Shown: positions 46,363 through 59,289 of the stretch, piece after piece
Position numbering within the stretch: position 1 is the first letter of the stretch
Layout: each line of letters begins with the position of its first letter
Assembly (NCBI GenBank): GCA_000711775.1
Contig: ARYC01018447.1
Location: 35,375-99,374 of the forward strand
Origin: Oxytricha trifallax
Taxonomy: Eukaryota > Ciliophora > Spirotrichea > Sporadotrichida > Oxytrichidae
Reading direction: 5' to 3'
DNA length: 64,000 nt
The notes under the pieces: generated by a model
Seen by the model: only the letters and a program-made list of their open reading frames with translations
Told to the model about the DNA's origin: nothing
Databases searched by the model: none
Position numbers and translations under genes: made by a program

Positions 46363-47569
46363 AAATAATATTTGAATAAGATTATAAATAAGGGATAAAT
46401 GGTTCAGAGTAAGTCACTCACAAATAATGGAAATTATAAAATTAATATCTGAGATTTATTTTTGAAGAAGCATAAGCTGGTAAGAGTAGAGATGATGCAA
46501 GATACAGACTTAGCTGTAGAATTGAAGGAGTAATTTACGATGATGAACATAGGGATATATGTTGATAATATACATTAATAAGAATTCTTCTTAATATATA
46601 TCTATCTATTCAACCTATTATTTATCATAGATATTTTTTCTTCATTCAAGTCCGCCTAGCAAAACCTTGAAAGGATCTGTATATTATATTACAAAGGTAC
46701 ATCGAGCAAATGATTTATTAGCAAGGATCTAAACAAACCACTGAACAATTTATTTAGACGCGCCAATAATGCTTTGAGAATAATTTCCAAATGAATGTTG
46801 CTGCTTTACACACTTTTTAAGTACTAGTTTCTATGGCATAAGTAAGAATTATAAGAAAAAAAAATCGAAAATCATATTTTATACTTTCATAAAATTTAGA
46901 GATCCCTATAGTTAATATAAGTAATAAAATATTAATTAAAAAACAATTATAATTTTGCTATATATGATAAGGGAATCTAGAGAAAAAGCACTAAGAATTA
47001 ATTATGGGAATATAACTGGATAAATGATTAAAACAATATTAGTTCTTAGATAGGTTAAAATTCAATTATCGGAGTCACATCTATTAAAAATTTAAAAGTC
47101 TATAAAAAAGATGTTGTGAAAGCTTTAATTGGTCTACTTAATACTTCCTAATAACAATACTAAGTCAATTAGTATCAGAGAAGGAAAAAAAATAATTACA
47201 ATGTAATAAACAAATTTAAGAGTGTAAAGAGTTGTAATCATAATTAGCTAGCTCTTTAATGTCTTTGAAAAGAAATATTAATCAAAAATATTTAAGTGCT
47301 ACAGAGGACGATGATTAAGGAATATATTATAATTATTTTGTGCAATAAATTAAACAGCTATCGATGTAAATAAAGAAAAAGTAAAACACGTTAAAGATAA
47401 ATAACTTGAACAAAAATCTTAGGAATTGAAAGGAAATACGCTAATAAATTAAATTTAATTCTTCTAAATTTACAGTAATAATAAAGTAAATAAAATTCAT
47501 TTTTAATTAAATCTATAATCACAACAATAAATTTAATTGAATTGAAAATACAAAAATTGCATCTTCAAT
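46363..47569. other. AT-rich DNA, perhaps more of the decayed element
   Basis: Long TGA-free frames exist at about 46965-47260 (+), rich in Asn/Lys/Gln, but composition makes these unreliable. No motif found. Confidence 0.3.
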
Positions 47570-47870
47570 AACAGGCAATGAATCGCACGGGAAGGCCTCA
47601 AAATCGCAACATTTTTTATTTGCAAAAAACGTAAAATTTATGAAATCTCAAAAATGAAGATTTGCAACACCAATCTTCATTCTAGATTCTCAGGGTCGTG
47701 AAGGCTCTAGAAAGATGCAGAAATTAATGATAAGTAAGAATCGTAGAAAATAAAATTTAGTTAGATTTAAAATACCCTCAAAAACAAGCACTATATGAAA
47801 TTGGTCATGGACATATCTTAGCAAATTCACACTTTTCTTAATTGAACACTCTTCAGCCGAGGGTCTACAA
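47570..47870 (-). repeat. Dispersed repeat, minus-strand copy
   Basis: The reverse complement matches 26524-26725 and, more weakly, 26150-26340. It includes GGGTCGTGA and TTCAGCCGAGGG. A shorter related piece occurs near 56900-56935. Confidence 0.6.
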
Positions 47871-48227
47871 CTGCAAGGGTCAATTAGGGGACGTAGAGCT
47901 CAATTTCAAAAAAAGAGTTTTTACTGTCTCAAAGATACTAGAGATATGAAGGATGGAAGTTTCTAAAAATCTATGATAAAATGTTAGTAATATTCTTAAG
48001 TGAAAGTTTATAATAAAATAATAGAGTGTTAATTAATTAATTAGTTATTAGAAATCCATAAATTATATTTTCCATGTCCTAAGAACTCCATGAAAGTTGT
48101 TGTAATCAAAACCCCAAAGCCCTTAATGAGGTTTATAAGTGCTTTGATTTGTAGGGAATTTTTTAGGGGTTGGGGTTATTTATTTAATGCGAGACAAAAA
48201 TAGCACGCTTTTGGGGTCTATTTATGA

Positions 48228-49212
48228 TGAAGAGTATATAGATTTAGTGTTAAAACTGTGATATGGATGTGATATATACAGTGAATAAGTCAAACCAGTA
48301 CTGAACTATAAGTCTATTGCACTACTCTTAAAGCGAAGTCCATCAACTGTTCGATCCCACTGTCTTATAGCAGTTTAACTTTAGCAATAATAGCTGAATT
48401 CTTTGCCTAAGAGGAAGTTAAAGTTTCTATAAAAGCATAATGACTATCTTATTAATGATAAAACTTTGAAGTATTGGGCTCACTTCTTTATCGACCAACG
48501 AGCTACTATGTTTCACCGCCAGTTCCCTGAGTTGAAGATCTCTGCATAGTCTGTTGCAGACATTTATGAACGAAATGGTATATCTTACAAAGGTGTGAAT
48601 CGTATCAAGAGAGTGATTGATTTCACTCTGCCATTTTACAACAATAACTGAAATTACATTTATAATTAAATGCAGAGAGCCTAATAGAATAATATTAAGT
48701 TTATTCATGCTGACGAGGCTGTGTTTACCTTCAACACTTTCATCTAGAAGTCTTGGTATAAGAGGCATAGTAATATAGAGGTATATGACTAAAAGGTCAA
48801 GGTATAAACAATGGCAATTCTTGGAGGAATTAGCGAGGATGCTGGTTTAGAAACTTATGTTATTCATCCTCGCTCTATTAAGACAGAGCAGTATATTAAG
48901 TTCTTAGAGCAGCTGAGGGAGAAGTACACTGAATAAGAGATTAAACTATTCGTTGATAATCTCTCTGTTCATAATACAAAAGAAACAAGGAAGAGTTATG
49001 AACAACTAAGAATAACAACAGTGTTCAACGTGTCTTACCGCCCATAGTTTAATGGGATTGAATTTTACTTGGGTATACTAAAAGGTCATTATAAGAAACT
49101 GCTGTTATACCATCTGATTGATGACCTACCTATCGATAAAGTAGACTTTATTAAAAGCTCAGCGAAGAGAGTAGATAATTTGTTGGCTTAAAAGTGTGCT
49201 AAAGAAGGGTGA
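48228..49212 (+). pseudogene. TBE 42-kDa transposase, copy A
   Basis: Collinear with the intact transposase at 39658-40686. It keeps FIHADEAVFTF (first D), LFVDNLSVHNTKET (second D) and RPQFNGIEFYLG (E, DD34E spacing), ending at TGA 49210-49212. The start codon is not preserved. A TGA near 48260 replaces an Arg codon and another near 48648 lies in the Asn-rich stretch before the core. It cannot encode a full-length enzyme without readthrough. Confidence 0.88.
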
Positions 49213-49510
49213 GTGAATGTATATAAATAAGTTTTGTAGTTAAGTTAATGAATATATAAGTCACATTTAAAACTCTTTAGAGGGAGCTGGCTTCTCTTTC
49301 TTTTCTTCTATTTATTGCTTCCCTCCTCCTAAGTTTCTTCTCTTGCTGCCTGCTCCTGCATCTATGTTCATTTAATCTGGTGACTGAATATTAGAGTAAA
49401 GTCTCTTACTAACTTCATACTTTTGTCTGCGACTTTCGCTCTCTGTGAAGCTTGCTCTATTCTTTCATCAAGAAGATGCCAGTATTAAGATTTTTCTAAA
49501 GAGTTAAACT

Positions 49511-50041
49511 TCAAATCTTACTTGAAATATATGGGTGCTTCTGCAACTCTGATAGCCAGCTCTCACTTATCTTGATCCCCTGTTTATCCTTATCTTCTGA
49601 AGAGATGCTGTACCTTTTCTTATGAGATTCTTGAATAATTTCTTTCAAGTAATAACCTTTAATTGTTGCAAGTATGCGAAAGAAATAGTTTCTTTCAGGC
49701 AGTTTATTTGACAACTACTTCTTAGTAGGGAGGTACTGCGAAACTTCTAGGTCATTCATAGCATCATCATATAAGTTAGTTACAGAGATTTATGGATAGT
49801 TTGGAATCTCTGAAAACTTCACATCTTAAGTTTTCAAAGCTTTCTTCTCTTCGCAGAGTAACGCTCTTAGAAATGAAATTTTAGAACCTTCCATCGTTGG
49901 CAAGAACAAACCAACTACAAAGTCAAGATTAGCAACTATGAATTCATTACCTTGCTGCACCAGGTAGCGGCGCAAATCCTCCTTGCTTCTAAATCTTTGA
50001 ATCAATTCTTGTGCTTGCATCCTTTTAATTGCATCATTCAT
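49511..50041 (-). CDS. TBE 22-kDa protein, copy A (176 aa, C-terminus cut)
   Basis: ATG at 50041 (MNDAIKRMQAQEL...), reading through TAA and TAG codons to TGA 49513-49511. It contains VGLFLPTMEGSKISFLRALL, the NYPQISVTNLYDDAMND stretch and LPERNYFFRILATIKGYYL. The TGA follows KHPYISSKI, where copy C continues for another ~70 residues, so the tail is lost by a small frameshift. Copy B differs by one residue in the region inspected. Role unknown. Confidence 0.82.
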
Positions 50042-50583
50042 TGACTACATCTTGTTTACATATCTAAGAAATGATATTCAAATTTAAATTTATTGATTTC
50101 AATTATATACCTTTATAAAATTCACTATTAAATATGGGCATCCTATAGGAGGTCAACCTCCAAGAAGGATATGGAGAAGGTTGAGAGAAATGGTTTCAAA
50201 CTTGAGAGATTGATATCAATTTCTACTGTTATAGTTCCATATTTTTAAATTTAAATTGGTGTACTTAATTAGGAGCACTCCTAAAATGCTAGTACTTAAT
50301 TAGGAGCACCCTAATTTTAATCATCAAATTACAAAATACCTCCTAAAGCAGTAATTACTTAATTAGGTGTACCTCCTAAATCGGTACGTGCTGTAATCAA
50401 CTTATTATTGATAGTAAAAAATTGCTAATTTCTCACCCATATTTAGAGCGGGTTCGTCTCTTAGTACTCATTTTTTTTGGCTAATACTCTAAAAACCTCC
50501 CTTAAAACTTATAGGGTTGTAAAGCTCTCTTATGAAATCTGAGTTATAGAGATAGTTTTATAATTTTAAATTCAAATTTAAAT

Positions 50584-51884
50584 ATGAGCGCTAACATTTT
50601 AAGAAAACAACAGCACCTCCATCAAACAAAATGAGACTAACTTTTGGCAGCAATAAAAAGTGTGAAAGCTGCGAGATGAACTCTCATAAAAAATTACCAG
50701 AGTTATCACTTGAGGTCTCTGTTATTAAAATAGAAATTAATAATAGAAAATAAATGGCAAACAAGTGTGTGGGAGACTGAGAGGAGGAGAAGTTAAAATG
50801 AAATTTCAATGTAAGCAGAAGAAGTTGAAGTATATTTTTGTGAGAAGTGTGAAAGAGACTTCACTCATAAATCTAGCTGGTACAGGCATATGAAGGTCCA
50901 TAAGGAAGCTAAGCCCACTGTATATTTAAAGCACGACAAAGTTGATGGAAAGTATGAATGCTTTGAGTGCCATAAGCAGTACTCTCATACTAGAGACTTA
51001 AAAAAGCATTTTCTAAAAGCCCATAAGAAAGAGAAAGAAGTTGAATATTAAGACACTCAACTGAAGTTGCTCAACAAAAGAAAAGCAAGGGGGCCTCTTT
51101 AGGTTGCTGAGCTTTAACATGCAAGTGAATCAGAATATGTGAGGATTGCACGCAACCTCTTAGCATCAGAGGTCACTAAAATCATGATTAAAATATAATA
51201 CAAGAAAATTCCAGTACTTGCATAGTTGATTTAGATACTTCTCTCTAAAGCAACCTAATTTAGAGAACTCCTATGACAAAAAAATTTTAAGGATCATCAG
51301 AATGCTTACAAGGTCTATCTCCTTAGTGATGATAAATATTAAATGGAGTTTACTAATAAGTATTAAGTACTCACTCAGGCTAACTTTAAAGAGTGCAAAT
51401 ACATAATAAAGCTAGATGCTGTTCTCCTAGCCAAAGATCATGTAGCTTTCGACTACCACTCTTTGAAATGACACTCAGAGATTTCATATCTGATCAAAGA
51501 AATTATAAATAGCTTGCATTAATAGCAACCTAAGCTATAAAAGGTATGAAGGAGCTTCATAAGTTAGGCTTTGTTCACAGGGATCTGAAGCCAGAGAATA
51601 TAATGTTGAACTTTTCACCAGTCACAGTAACAATAATTGATTTCAACAGAGCCTTAAGAGTGGAAATATCAAGGCTTGGAAGTGTTATGGGAACTCAAAC
51701 CTATTATCAAGAAAGAGAAGACTGGAGAGATGGTGACTTTCAATGGGATGTGTGGGCTATGGCAGCAATAATAAAAAAGTGCGATATGCCACGGATTGAA
51801 TACTTTACTCTACAAGGTGTGAGAAGGATGCTAAACAAAGAATAAAGCAATTTATTTACAAAACAAGAGTATCTCAATCAATGA
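50584..51884 (+). pseudogene. TBE 57-kDa zinc finger-kinase, copy A
   Basis: ATG at 50584 (MSANILRKQQ), end at TGA 51882-51884. Two clear C2H2 fingers lie at about 50838-50990: CEKCERDFTHKSSWYRHMKVH and CFECHKQYSHTRDLKKHFLKAH. The kinase part holds GFVHRDLKPENIM and IIDFNRA (DFN, not DFG), then EREDWRDGD and WDVWAMA. Early TGAs after the first 16 residues and frameshifts around 51250-51500 break it. The HRDLKPEN-to-end block of 99 residues is undamaged and identical in copy B. Confidence 0.87.
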
Positions 51885-52648
51885 AACAAATGAGAGTCAA
51901 TAATAATAAAACAAAACTCAAAGATCAGACATATCAATAGAGCAGATAGAGTTGTGGTTATGTAAGTTAAACTTCAGACCTCTCCCACATGATACAAAGA
52001 TGCATTTTGAGTGATTAAAATAAATACAATTACTATAGATTTCACATTAAAACCTAGTAATATCCCTAACCACTAACAAATTCCCTAAAAATCAAAGCAC
52101 TTATAAACCTCATAAAGGGGTTTAAGGTTTTAAATCTTATGCTAAAAATATTTGTAAAGTTCAGTATAGATGTGAAGTGATGAATTTGACCATATTTTGA
52201 TTGGTGTGTGTTTTTTTTTTTTTGGTGGGCCTGCGTCTAGGTCAAAAAAATAATTTCAAAAATAATAAAAATAAAACATCTCGGTCTTCCAGCACTAAGG
52301 TCAATTAGAGGACGTAGAGCTCAATTTCAATATTATAATTTTTCCTCTCTCAAAGATTTCAGAGATATGAAAGATTGAAGTTTCTAAAAATCTATGATAA
52401 AATGTTAGTAATATTCTTAAGTGAAAGTTTATAATAAAATAATAGAGTGTTAATTAATTAATTAGTTATTAGAAATCCATAAATTATATTTTCCATGTCC
52501 TAAGAACTCCATGAAAGTTGTTGTAATCAAAACCCCAAAGCCCTTAATGAGGTTTATAAGTGCTTTGATTTGTAGGGAATTTTTTAGGGGTTGGGGTTAT
52601 TTATTTAATGCGAGACAAAAATAGCACGCTTTTGGGGTCTATTTATGA

Positions 52649-53631
52649 TGAAGAGTATATAGATTTAGTGTTAAAACTGTGATATGGATGTGATATATAC
52701 AGTGAATAAGTCAAACCAGTACTGAACTATAAGTCTATTGCACTACTCTTAAAGCGAAGTCCATCAACTGTTCGATCCCACTGTCTTATAGCAGTTTAAC
52801 TTTAGCAATAATAGCTGAATTCTTTGCCTAAGAGGAAGTTAAAGTTTCTATAAAAGCATAATGACTATCTTATTAATGATAAACTTTGAAGTATTGGGCT
52901 CACTTCTTTATCGACCAACGAGCTACTATGTTTCACCGCCAGTTCCCTGAGTTGAAGATCTCTGCATAGTCTGTTGCAGACATTTATGAACGAAATGGTA
53001 TATCTTACAAAGGTGTGAATCGTATCAAGAGAGTGATTGATTTCACTCTGCCATTTTACAACAATAACTGAAATTACATTTATAATTAAATGCAGAGAGT
53101 CAATAGTATAATATTAAGTTTATTAATGCTGACGAGGCTGTGTTTACCTTCAACACTTTCATCTAGAAGTCTTAGTATAAGAGGCATAGTAATATAGAGG
53201 TATATGACTAAAAGGTCAAGGTATAAAAAATGGCAATTCTTTGAGGAATTAGCGAGAATGCTGGTTTAGAAACTTATGTCATTCATCCTCGCTCTATTAA
53301 GACAGAGCAGTATATTAAGTTCTTAGAGCAGCTGAGGGAGAAGTACACTGAATAAGAGATTAAACTATTCGTTGATAATCTCTCTGTTCATAATACAAAA
53401 GAAACAAGGAAGAGTTATGAACAACTAAGAATAACAACAGTGTTCAACGTGTCTTACCGCCCATAGTTTAATGGGATTGAATTTTACTTGGGTATACTAA
53501 AAGGTCATTATAAGAAACTGCTGTTATACCATCTGATTGATGACCTACCTATCGATAAAGTAGACTTTATTAAAAGCTCAGCGAAGAGAGTAGATAATTT
53601 GTTGGCTTAAAAGTGTGCTAAAGAAGGGTGA
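52649..53631 (+). pseudogene. TBE 42-kDa transposase, copy B
   Basis: The same sequence as copy A with the same early TGA. It has in addition a one-base deletion near 52883 (GATAAACTTTG for GATAAAACTTTG) and a TGA in the GG-ISE region near 53242. Catalytic motifs ADEAVF, VDNLSVH and FNGIE remain. Ends at TGA 53629-53631. Confidence 0.87.
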
Positions 53632-53929
53632 GTGAATGTATATAAATAAGTGTTGTAGTTAAGTTAATGAATATATGAGTCACATTTAAAACTCTTTAGA
53701 GGGAGCTGGCTTCTCTTTCTTTTCTTCTATTTATTGCTTCCCTCCTCCTAAGTTTCTTCTCTTGCTGCCTGCTCCTGCATCTATGTTCATTTAATCTGGT
53801 GACTGAATATTAGAGTAAAGTCTCTTACTAACTTCATACTTTTGTCTGCGACTTTCGCTCTCTGTGAAGCTTGCTCTATTCTTTCATCAAGAAGATGCCA
53901 GTATTAAGATTTTTCTAAAGAGTTAAACT

Positions 53930-54460
53930 TCAAATCTTACTTGAAATATATGGGTGCTTCTGCAACTCTGATAGCCAGCTCTCACTTATCTTGATCCCCT
54001 GTTTATCCTTATCTTCTGAAGAGATGCTGTACCTTTTCTTATGAGCTTCTTGAATAATTTCTTTCAAGTAATAACCTTTAATTGTTGCAAGTATGCGAAA
54101 GAAATAGTTTCTTTCAGGCAGTTTATTTGACAACTACTTCTTAGTAGGGAGGTACTGCGAAACTTCTAGGTCATTCATAGCATCATCATATAAGTTAGTT
54201 ACAGAGATTTATGGATAGTTTGGAATCTCTGAAAACTTCACATCTTAAGTTTTCAAAGCTTTCTTCTCTTCGCAGAGTAACGCTCTTAGAAATGAAATTT
54301 TAGAACCTTCCATCGTTGGCAAGAACAAACCAACTACAAAGTCAAGATTAGCAACTATGAATTCATTACCTTGCTGCACCAGGTAGCGGCGCAAATCCTC
54401 CTTGCTTCTAAATCTTTGAATCAATTCTTGTGCTTGCATCCTTTTAATTGCATCATTCAT
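53930..54460 (-). CDS. TBE 22-kDa protein, copy B (176 aa, C-terminus cut)
   Basis: ATG at 54460, TGA at 53932-53930, collinear with 49511-50041. One substitution is visible (Ala for Ser in IIQEAHKKRYS); copy C also has Ala there, so Ser in copy A is the derived state. It carries the same C-terminal truncation as copy A. Confidence 0.82.
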
Positions 54461-55005
54461 TGACTACATCTTGTTTACATATCTAAGAAATGATATTCAA
54501 ATTTAAATTTATTGATTTCAATTATATACCTTTATAAAATTCACTATTAAATATGGGCATCCTATAGGAGGTCAACCTCTAAGAAGGATATGGAGAAGGT
54601 TTTGAGAACTGGATTCAAACTTGAGAGATTGATATCAATTTCTATTGTTATAGTTCCATATTTTTAAATTTTAATTGGTACGTACTTAATTAGGAGCAAC
54701 TCCTAAAATGCTAGTACTTAATTAGGAGCACCCTAATTTTAATCATCAAATTACAAAATACCTCCTAAAGCAGTAATTACTTAATTAGGTGTACCTCCTA
54801 AATCGGTACGTGCTGTAATCAACTTATTATTGATAGTAAAAAATTGCTAATTTCTCACCCATATTTAGAGCGGGTTCGTCTCTTAGTACTCATTTTTTTT
54901 GGCTAATACTCTAAAAACCTCCCTTAAAACTTATAGGGTTGTAAAGCTCTCTTATGAAATCTGAGTTATAGAGATAGTTTTATAATTTTAAATTCAAATT
55001 TAAAT

Positions 55006-56324
55006 ATGAGCGCTAACATTTTAAGAAAACAACAGCACCTCCATCAAACAAAATGAGACTAACTTTTGGCAGCAATAAAAAGTGTGAAAGCTGCGAGATG
55101 AACTCTCATAAAAAATTACCAGAGTTATCACTTGAGGTCTCTGTTATTAAAATAGAAATTAATAATAGAAAATAAATGGCAAACAAGTGTGTGGGAGACT
55201 GAGAGGGCAGAGAAAGTTAGAAATGAAATTTCAATGTAAGCAGAAGAAGTTGAAGTATATTTTTGTGAGAAGTGTGAAAGAGACTTCACTCATAAATCTA
55301 GCTGGTACAGGCATATGAAGGTCCATAAGGAAGCTAAGCCCACTGTATATTTAAAGCACGACAAAGTTGATGGAAAGTATGAATGCTTTGAGTGCCATAA
55401 GCAGTACTCTCATACTAGAGACTTAAAAAAGCATTTTCTAAAAGCCCATAAGAAAGAGAAAGAAGTTGAATATTAAGACACTCAACTGAAGTTGCTCAAC
55501 AAAAGAAAAGCAAGGGGGCCTCTTTAGGTTGCTGAGCTTTAACATGCAAGTGAATCAGAATATGTGAGGATTGCACGCAACCTCTTAGCATCAGAGGTCA
55601 CTAAAATCATGATTAAAATATAATACAAGAAAATTCCAGTACTAGCATAGATTGATTTAGATACTTCTCTCTAAAGCTGCCTAATTCTAGAGGACTCCTA
55701 TGACAAGAAAGTTATTAAGGATCATCAGTATGCTTACAAGGTATATCCTTCAACTATCTCCTTAGTGATGATAAATATTAAATGGAGTTTACTAATGAGT
55801 ATTAAGTACTCACTCAGGCTAAGTTTAAAGAGTGCAAATACTTAGTAAAGCTAGATGCTGTTCTCCTAGCCAAAGATCATGTAGCTTTCAGACTACCACT
55901 CTTTGAAATGACACTCAGAGATTTCATATCTGATCAAAGAAATTATAAATAGCTTGCATTAATAGCAACCTAAGCTATAAAAGGTATGAAGGAGCTTCAT
56001 AAGTTAGGCTTTGTTCACAGGGATCTGAAGCCAGAGAATATAATGTTGAACTTTTCACCAGTCACAGTAACAATAATTGATTTCAACAGAGCCTTAAGAG
56101 TGGAAATATCAAGGCTTGGAAGTGTTATGGGAACTCAAACCTATTATCAAGAAAGAGAAGACTGGAGAGATGGTGACTTTCAATGGGATGTGTGGGCTAT
56201 GGCAGCAATAATAAAAAAGTGCGATATGCCACGGATTGAATACTTTACTCTACAAGGTGTGAGAAGGATGCTAAACAAAGAATAAAGCAATTTATTTACA
56301 AAACAAGAGTATCTCAATCAATGA
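55006..56324 (+). pseudogene. TBE 57-kDa zinc finger-kinase, copy B
   Basis: ATG at 55006, TGA at 56322-56324. The two C2H2 fingers (about 55258-55412) and the HRDLKPENIM/IIDFN kinase block (55986-56285) are identical to copy A as far as I can see. The linker region around 55640-55890 differs by several small indels, so at least one copy has drifted since the duplication. Early TGAs make it non-functional. Confidence 0.87.
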
Positions 56325-56713
56325 AACAAATGAGAGTCAATAATAATAAAACAAAACTCAAGATCAGACATATCAATAGAGCAGATAGAGTTGTGGTTAT
56401 GTAAGTTAAACTTCAGACCTCTCCCACATGATACAAAGATGCATTTTGAGTGATTAAAATAAATACAATTACTATAGATTTCACATTAAAACCTAGTAAT
56501 ATCCCTAACCACTAACAAATTCCCTAAAAATCAAAGCACTTATAAACCTCATAAAGGGGTTTAAGGTTTTAAATCTTATGCTAAAAATATTTGTAAAGTT
56601 CAAGTTATTAATTTAAAGATGAATTTTACCATATTTTAGGTGGGCCTGGTCCAGGGCAAAATAATATTTTAAAAAATAATAAAAATAAAATATCTCGGTC
56701 TACCAGCACTATG

Positions 56714-57476
56714 GTCAATTAGGGGACGTAGAATTTCAATTACATTTTCAATTAATTTTTTCTTCAAAATTTACAAATCTTATTTAATTAAATTGAAAAT
56801 ATAAATTTACTTATTCAATTTGAATGTCTTAATAGCACTGTAACCTCTTTTAATTCTAAAATTGAGAATTTCAAAAAATTTATTTAATTTATTACATTTT
56901 TTATGAAATTTATGGAATCTCAAAATTGAAGCTTTGCCTATGCATTACTTTTTTATTGTTTTTCATGGTTATAACGCACTTTAAAGATGAGAATTTTAAG
57001 ATAAGTGGGATTTATAGAAAACATTTTTTACAAAGTATTAAATACTTTTGAAAACCTTATCTGAATTTTTTATTAGGTTTTTTTAACAATTTTACTACTT
57101 TCTAATAATAACTTATACTTTGTTTCTTAATTTTGTTTCACTTTATTAAAAATATTACTTAATTAGATTTAATCATTTTATTACACATGTAACTCCATAC
57201 ATTTTTCAATATTACTTATTATTAAATCACTTTTAGTTAACTCAATTCATTTATTTATCAGATTCTATATCGATAGCTAGAATGTTACTTTAAATTTTAA
57301 ATATTGATAAAATACGTAAAAATAGGAAATTGTAGAAATTAAATAAATCAATAATTATAACCAATTCTCTAAAAGCATTAAGTTGTTGCGTGCATTTTCC
57401 AAAATATTTTGATCATTATAGTGTTCACCATCATAATATAAACCCCAATTTTTTCTTGAACAACCAAACCTAGATT
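56714..57476. other. AT-rich spacer
   Basis: No gene seen. A short match to the dispersed repeat (ATGGAATCTCAAAATTGAAG) lies near 56910. The region ends at a sharp rise in GC near 57470. Confidence 0.5.
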
Positions 57477-57755
57477 TCAATGTTTGACAGGAATCCGATG
57501 ATTAACACGATCGTTTGACACTGTCAATTGGCGTCGTTCTGGCATGATCACTTCATGTCGAATAGTCGTCGAAAGAATTGAGATGAGGCCAACCAGCAAT
57601 CCAATCTCATCTTCTAGATCCTAAAATCTATTGCTCCATCCTTGATCCATAGGTGCCATCATTGGTAGCTCAAGCAAATGGACCATCGTTGGTGTGTTAG
57701 TGGACTTGACCTCTGCAATGCGCGGAGGTGAGAGAGGTTTGAGTAGGTTGGCGAT
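57477..57755 (-). CDS. Coding segment of about 90 aa, unknown
   Basis: Minus-strand frame from about 57755 to TGA 57479-57477, at near-50% GC. It reads NLLKPLSPPRIAEVKSTN, then MVHLLELPMMAPMDQGW and LEDEIGLLVGLISILSTTIR. A hydrophobic stretch suggests a helix. The 5' side merges into AT-rich DNA, so a splice or IES boundary is likely. No family recognised. Confidence 0.4.
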
Positions 57756-57899
57756 TGATTAGTTTAAACTTAAACTTAAAAGCGTGATTTATAATAGGGA
57801 AGTTTTAATCAATTAACTTAACAGTTCAACTGCTATTCATGCTTGTCTTGACTGGTGCCAGAGCACCTGCGACTCCACTCATCGTCATTGATGGTTGAC

Positions 57900-58490
57900 T
57901 CATACAAACCCATGCCTAATGGTGGTGCACCACTGCTTGACGCTGAACGCCCTGAGCTTGTTGACATCACTCTTGTTCATGGCTTTAAGGATCTGAGAGA
58001 GTCTCTTAACCAAGTGAATCCTATAAGAGGTTATGATAAGTACACTTACTTGCTCTGCCTGCTCCTGCCTCAGGTGCCTCTTGATGTATGAGAACAGCTG
58101 CTCGATGGGGTTGAGCCAAGGTGAGTACTCGGCATTGAATAGCACTGTCACCTTAAACTTCCTAGCAGTCAACACTTCAGAGTACTTGTGAATGACTGCG
58201 TTGTCCATGAGCAGCACGATCTTCTTCAGGCCAAGGTCCTTGTCAGTGCGCAGCTGGCGCAGGGTGTGGTAGAGGAAGTTCTCGAACAGCACGGCATCAA
58301 AGGCTCCCTCAATGACTTGGCTGGAGACCAGCTGGTCCTTAGTGATTGCTGCCACGAAGCTCATCGAGAACTGCTGTCTCTTGGTGGATTCCTTGGTGAT
58401 TGAGAGATTCCTAGCAATGGTGCCATAAGTGCCAAACCTCTGGCTGACTTGCTGTCTGACTGCTGCGATGGGAGTATAATGTTACGATGG
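57900..58490 (-). CDS. IS630/Tc1-type transposase, C-terminal half
   Basis: Minus-strand frame: RFGTYGTIARNLSITKEST, SMSFVAAITKDQL, GAFDAVLFENFLYHTL, then LLMDNAVIHKYSEVL with a catalytic D and EYSPWLNPIEQLFSYIKRH with the catalytic E, 34 residues after the D. These are the second and third acidic residues of an IS630/Tc1-type DDE core. The first D is not in this segment; a candidate is in 59290-60574. A C-terminal stretch ends at TGA 57902-57900, with another frame open beyond. It is GC-rich compared with the TBEs and not closely similar to them, so it is a different family. Confidence 0.75.
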
Positions 58491-59289
58491 TTGAGCATCG
58501 ATGTTGCCAGAGTATACTATAGGTGCTTAGTCATTCAACTAGTTGGGTAGACTTAACCTGGTATCAACTAAGCAATATAAAATCATAGAGCTATAGCTTA
58601 CCATCCTATTCCTTCACTGTGACTTTACAGCTGCTCACTGCCTTGCTGGACAGCTGCAAGCGTCTGGGTGTAATGGCTGTCCAGTTGTCATGGCCTGTTG
58701 CATTGACCACCTCACTGCCCTTACGCTGGGTTGACTACAGCCGGAGGCTGGCCAGGTTCTGAACCAATAGAGTGAGAGTGGAAGCCGATTTCAGAGGGGT
58801 CTATGGTAGGCTTGAAGGCTTCTTAGAGGAGCTCTATATTCTGATAGCGTCGAAGCGCTTCTATAAGGATGAATATTAAGCACTGCCCTCTGGGGCTTCC
58901 AAGATAGGTGACAGCTGAGTGTACTTATATTTATGACTGCACTTGACAGGGGTGGCTGCAATGCTCTGCTCCCTGCTATCAAGGATATGCTGTTCCTGGG
59001 TGGAAGATTTCCTGCGCAACTTTGCAAAGATCGATTTCGAGTTTGGCCTTGGAATCTTCGATGGAACAATTCCAGATCCAGTCACTAATCGTTCAGTATT
59101 ACTAACTTGGTCCTCCTAACCCAAGTTGAAATCTTACCCATCTTGACTACTCAATCTTGAGCTGCTGACGACACTATACTCAATCGGTTAGGCAACGATA
59201 GCAATACTCACCTACTGGTTCTCAGAATTGCTTGGGGGTCTCAGATTTCCAAGTTTCAGGTGATCTTCATCTTGAATTGCAACTTGGCT
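58491..59289. other. GC-rich gap between the two transposase halves
   Basis: It contains several short open frames on both strands that do not agree with one another, for example a Ser/Lys-rich minus-strand frame at 58876-59085. No motif found. It may be an insertion, an internal eliminated sequence or decayed coding DNA. Confidence 0.35.

Larger units (their letters stand above)
48107..52132 (+). mobile_element. TBE transposon, copy A
   Basis: The left end CAAAACCCCAAAGCCC starts at 48107. The right end has decayed to GGGGTTTAAGGTTTTA, ending at 52132. AAT duplications lie at 48104-48106 and 52133-52135. Terminal repeats are similar for at least 80 bp. Gene order is transposase (+), 22-kDa (-), zinc finger-kinase (+). 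Confidence 0.92.
52528..56571 (+). mobile_element. TBE transposon, copy B
   Basis: A near-identical tandem copy of 48107-52132. The left end CAAAACCCCAAAGCCC is at 52528 and the right end GGTTTTA at 56571. AAT duplications lie at 52525-52527 and 56572-56574. Small differences from copy A are scattered, with a few indels around 53220 and 55640-55770. Confidence 0.92.
47873..56713 (+). repeat. Direct tandem duplication of about 4.42 kb (TBE plus flanks)
   Basis: The unit includes a flank beginning GGTCAATTAGGGGACGTAGA (47877), a complete TBE and about 160 bp after it. The flank motif recurs at about 52300 and 56709. Left TBE ends are 4421 bp apart. Both copies share the same flanks, the same AAT target duplications, the same degraded right terminus and most of the same gene defects. 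Duplication therefore followed insertion and decay. Confidence 0.9.
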
